Source: Cryomorphaceae bacterium
GTDB lineage: Bacteria > Bacteroidota > Bacteroidia > Flavobacteriales > Schleiferiaceae
DNA length: 8,116 nt
Direction of reading: 5' to 3'
NCBI GenBank assembly: GCA_003451355.1
Contig: DMDX01000042.1
Location: 2,859 to 10,974 of the forward strand
Shown: one piece after another, positions 6,371 to 8,116 of the stretch
Numbering within the stretch: the stretch's first letter is position 1
Layout of the letters: each line of letters begins with the position of its first letter
Program-made: the position numbers and the translations under genes
Notes under the pieces: model-generated
Databases searched by the model: none
Told to the model about the DNA's origin: nothing
Seen by the model: the letters and a program-made list of their open reading frames with translations, nothing else

Positions 6371-6875
6371 AGTGTACGCTACCGTAGCGGCGGAGTTCGT
6401 GGAATTCCGGTAGTGCCGAAAGGTCGGTGTTGGAGCCGTGTTCGAGGACCAAGATTCCGTCTTCAGATAGTCGAGTGAGCGCTGATTCGACAATGGCTAG
6501 ATGGCCGTCAAAATCGTAGGGTGGGTCTGCCAAAATGAGGTCCCATTTGGCCGGATTTTTTTGCACAAATCGAAGTGCATCCTCAGTCACTGCCCGAATT
6601 GGAAATTGGAGCATTTCAGAGGTTTTGATAATGAAGCGGGTGCATTCGCGAAAGTTGTCGACGGCAGTCACGTCAGGGCAACCGCGGCTGGCGAGCTCGA
6701 AGCTTAGGTTTCCAGTGCCGGCAAAGAGGTCAAGCGCACGAAGGTCCGCAAAGTCAATATGGTTTTCGAGAATGTTGAATAGGCCTTCTTTGGCCATGTC
6801 TGTGGTCGGACGAACCGGAAGTTTGGAGGGTGCGCGAAGAATTTTTCCTCGGTGGCTGCCGCGAATAATGCGCAT
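6348..6875 (-). CDS. rsmD: 16S rRNA (guanine966-N2)-methyltransferase RsmD
   Basis: A 175-residue SAM-dependent methyltransferase that methylates N2 of G966 in helix 31 of 16S rRNA during 30S assembly. Motifs in order: MRIIRGSHRGKIL N-terminus, RPTTDMAKEGLFNIL (22-36, the RsmD signature region), the SAM-binding LDLFAGTGNLSFE (48-60), a VDN acidic motif at 72-74 for ribose contact, and the catalytic LILADPPYDF (113-122) with DPPY for N-methylation. It ends with YGSVHFSFF, familiar from Bacteroidota RsmD proteins. Length is slightly below the typical 180-200. The start ATG overlaps the preceding stop in TGATG (1 nt), implying coupling to the DUF3822-like gene. Its 3' end overlaps rdgB by 23 bp, with no terminator between the converging genes. 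Confidence 0.95.
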   Translation of the reverse strand: MRIIRGSHRGKILRAPSKLPVRPTTDMAKEGLFNILENHIDFADLRALDLFAGTGNLSFELASRGCPDVTAVDNFRECTRFIIKTSEMLQFPIRAVTEDALRFVQKNPAKWDLILADPPYDFDGHLAIVESALTRLSEDGILVLEHGSNTDLSALPEFHELRRYGSVHFSFFRAQ

Positions 6876-7393
6876 CAGTGGGGGTGTAAGATTCCGTCCA
6901 AAGACCGCTCGTGCCAGTGGGTGATAAAGTGGCGCGTCCAGTGCCGAACGGCCGTTGCGTCGACACCCTCCCAGAACAAGGGTACCGAAGTTCCGCTCCA
7001 GTCCAGTTGGTCGAAGCAGAGCAGGATGTGGTAGGCGACGTCTTCGGGCTCCGTGGCGTGCTGCACAGAGTGGAACTTGATTTTGGTTCCGTCCAGTGCG
7101 GCAATTTCAAGGCGGTTGCCCCAGTACTGAACACGGATTAGGCGACCTTTTGGGTCACTTTGAAGCCACCTGCGAAGGTTGAACAAGCTGAGTGACTGCG
7201 AGGCGTCTGCTCCGTCGCTAAATCGGTATACGAGGTGGTAGGTTGCGTCGAGTGGACTGCGGAACCACTGGGTGCCTTGTGGGTCTAAGGGGCGCCAGTT
7301 GGATTCAGTCCAGGATTTCGGGACGAGCATGCAGAATTCCTCCGCATGCCACTTAAGGCCGCTCGTAGGTTCGTGCCAGACGCCCGTGCTCAA
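6875..7393 (-). CDS. Short DUF3822-like protein
   Basis: A 172-residue protein encoded directly before rsmD, the place where many Bacteroidota carry a DUF3822 gene. Two segments recall that family from memory: EEFCMLVPKSW (18-28; cf. 'YTLVP..LF') and RVQYWGNRLEIAALDGTKI (87-105) followed by FHSVQHATEPEDVAYHILLCF (107-127; cf. 'F.S..Y.t.eDf.YylLF..eQL'). DUF3822 proteins are usually about 250-280 residues, and I recall them as having an actin-like fold, so roughly the first 70-100 residues seem absent. The frame cannot extend upstream: it closes at a TGA (7417-7415). The best start is TTG at 7393, with GGAAG nine bases before it; the next candidate is the ATG encoding Met22. It lies 4 nt after the membrane-protein stop and overlaps rsmD by 1 nt. 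Function unknown. Confidence 0.75.
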   Translation of the reverse strand: MSTGVWHEPTSGLKWHAEEFCMLVPKSWTESNWRPLDPQGTQWFRSPLDATYHLVYRFSDGADASQSLSLFNLRRWLQSDPKGRLIRVQYWGNRLEIAALDGTKIKFHSVQHATEPEDVAYHILLCFDQLDWSGTSVPLFWEGVDATAVRHWTRHFITHWHERSLDGILHPH

Positions 7394-7397
7394 TGGA

Positions 7398-8033
7398 TTA
7401 CTTCCAGTTGCCGCTCAACGTCGGCTCTGTCAGCGAACCGACAATCAAGTCTTGGGTGCGCAAACGCTTAATGTAGGACTTGTACTGGTCGTACACGTCA
7501 CCGAAAATTGCGCGGTTACTCGCCTTGATTTCAAATACCGGAACCTTGATTCCGTTTTTAACCAAAACTGCAGTACCCATTTTAAAGGTGGAATCTTGGC
7601 TGTACTTCACAGATAGCAGTGACGCGGCATCAAAGTCTTCAGGAAAGAGGTCTTCGCGTTGGTTGCGAAGCTTCGTTATTGCTGAGGCGCTGCCAATGAC
7701 GCGGTAAATAATGGTGTCCTTCAGCATGTCGGTTTGGTACACCTTGTTGTACTTCATGAACGAAGAATCCTTGCGCTCCACAATGGTTACTTGGGCGTTC
7801 GAGACAAAGTCAACTAACGAAGCTACTTCAGTGGCGTACATGCCGTATTCGTTTTTGAATGCGAGTTGGGCTTCGCGCAACTGCTCGAGTTGAGTGGTGA
7901 CGGCAGCGTATCGCTTGTCTTTGATGCCTTGAAATTCAATGGGTTCCATGATGATTCGGTAAACACGGAATCCGATCAATAGAGCCACGGCGCCGAGCAC
8001 GACACGCAGATTGAGGATAGTACGAGCAGTCAT
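7398..8033 (-). CDS. Bacteroidota single-span membrane protein with pilin-like N-terminus, function unknown
   Basis: A 211-residue protein if started at ATG 8033. It begins with a short positive stretch and one hydrophobic helix (about residues 8-24), then RIIMEPIEFQ, an amphipathic helix RYAAVTTQLEQLREAQLAFK (41-60), and NEYGMYATEVASLVDFV. I recognise the 'SIMEPI.F...KdkRYA.....L..iR.AQ.a(Y/F)K...GkYa' pattern as a family widespread in Bacteroidota without known function. A membrane helix followed by an amphipathic helix and a 'GxYa' turn resembles type IV pilins and pseudopilins, but there is no prepilin cleavage motif I can defend. The later part contains KMGTAVLVKNGIKVPVFEIKAS, also typical of the family. 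The frame stays open upstream through TTG 8069 to the window edge; ATG 8033 is chosen because it puts the hydrophobic helix at the N-terminus. It leads the minus-strand group into the DUF3822-like gene. Confidence 0.8.
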   Translation of the reverse strand: MTARTILNLRVVLGAVALLIGFRVYRIIMEPIEFQGIKDKRYAAVTTQLEQLREAQLAFKNEYGMYATEVASLVDFVSNAQVTIVERKDSSFMKYNKVYQTDMLKDTIIYRVIGSASAITKLRNQREDLFPEDFDAASLLSVKYSQDSTFKMGTAVLVKNGIKVPVFEIKASNRAIFGDVYDQYKSYIKRLRTQDLIVGSLTEPTLSGNWK

Positions 8034-8057
8034 TGTAGTAAGTTGAGGGTCATAAGT

Positions 8058-8081
8058 AAAAAAAAGCAACCGGTCGCCGGT
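8058..8081 (-). terminator. Possible weak intrinsic terminator of an upstream minus-strand gene
   Basis: Read on the minus strand, ACCGG-CGA-CCGGT (8081 to 8069) can form a 5-bp GC-rich hairpin, followed after three bases (TGC) by eight T residues (8065 to 8058). It lies upstream of the membrane-protein start at 8033. A stop codon in one minus-strand frame (TAA at 8094-8092) sits just before it, consistent with a gene ending there, but only seven codons of that frame are in the window. The short stem makes this uncertain. Confidence 0.4.
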
Positions 8082-8116
8082 GAAGTAGTCGTTAACTTTT
8101 TGTGGATTTGCCCAAC

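Noticed and set aside
6377..6389. Palindrome CGCTACCGTAGCG near the rdgB/rsmD junction as a bidirectional terminator
   Set aside because: The arms are separated by one base, so only a small hairpin can form, and neither strand has a T-run after it. It lies within rsmD coding sequence.
8051..8058. TACTTATG on the minus strand as the -7 element of a promoter for the membrane-protein gene
   Set aside because: It misses the TAnnTTTG consensus at one position and no TTG occurs at 19-21 nt upstream; it also coincides with the T-run of the hairpin, so the match may be incidental.

Overview
The window looks like ordinary chromosome of a Bacteroidota bacterium, probably from a moderately GC-rich lineage near Flavobacteriales. 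Three things point there: a textbook Bacteroidota promoter (TTG, 20-nt spacer, TAnnTTTG) ahead of a tRNA gene; near-absence of Shine-Dalgarno sequences; and several protein families that I associate mainly with this phylum (the first hypothetical protein, the DUF7033-type deacetylase-like protein, a DUF3822-like protein beside rsmD, and a single-span 'MEPIEF' membrane protein). No mobile element, CRISPR array, phage gene or rRNA is visible, and no gene-free stretch exceeds about 150 bases.

Layout, left to right. (1) The 3' part of a conserved Bacteroidota hypothetical gene runs in from the left edge. (2) A compact plus-strand unit of tRNA-Glu(TTC) and rpsT follows, with a promoter before it and a strong intrinsic terminator after it. 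(3) A six-gene plus-strand run, radC - wecB-like epimerase - deacetylase-like protein - FemAB/GNAT-like acyltransferase - oxyR - rdgB, occupies 1069 to 6370; every one of its five junctions overlaps by 4 to 19 nt. (4) A minus-strand group is transcribed toward it: membrane protein -> short DUF3822-like protein -> rsmD. The rdgB and rsmD 3' ends overlap by 23 bp.

Functionally the long run mixes genome or nucleotide maintenance (RadC family, RdgB), peroxide sensing (OxyR with both redox cysteines) and three envelope-glycan-type proteins (2-epimerase, NodB-like deacetylase relative, FemAB/GNAT-like transferase). The last three are linked by 4-nt overlaps, which suggests a common task on an amino-sugar-containing surface polysaccharide, but no glycosyltransferase or transporter lies in view. 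I see no clearly new biological system. The points most worth checking are the embedded OxyR coupled to RdgB, the altered active-site motifs of the deacetylase-like protein, the shortened DUF3822-like protein beside a pilin-like membrane protein, and the tRNA-Glu/rpsT shared transcript.
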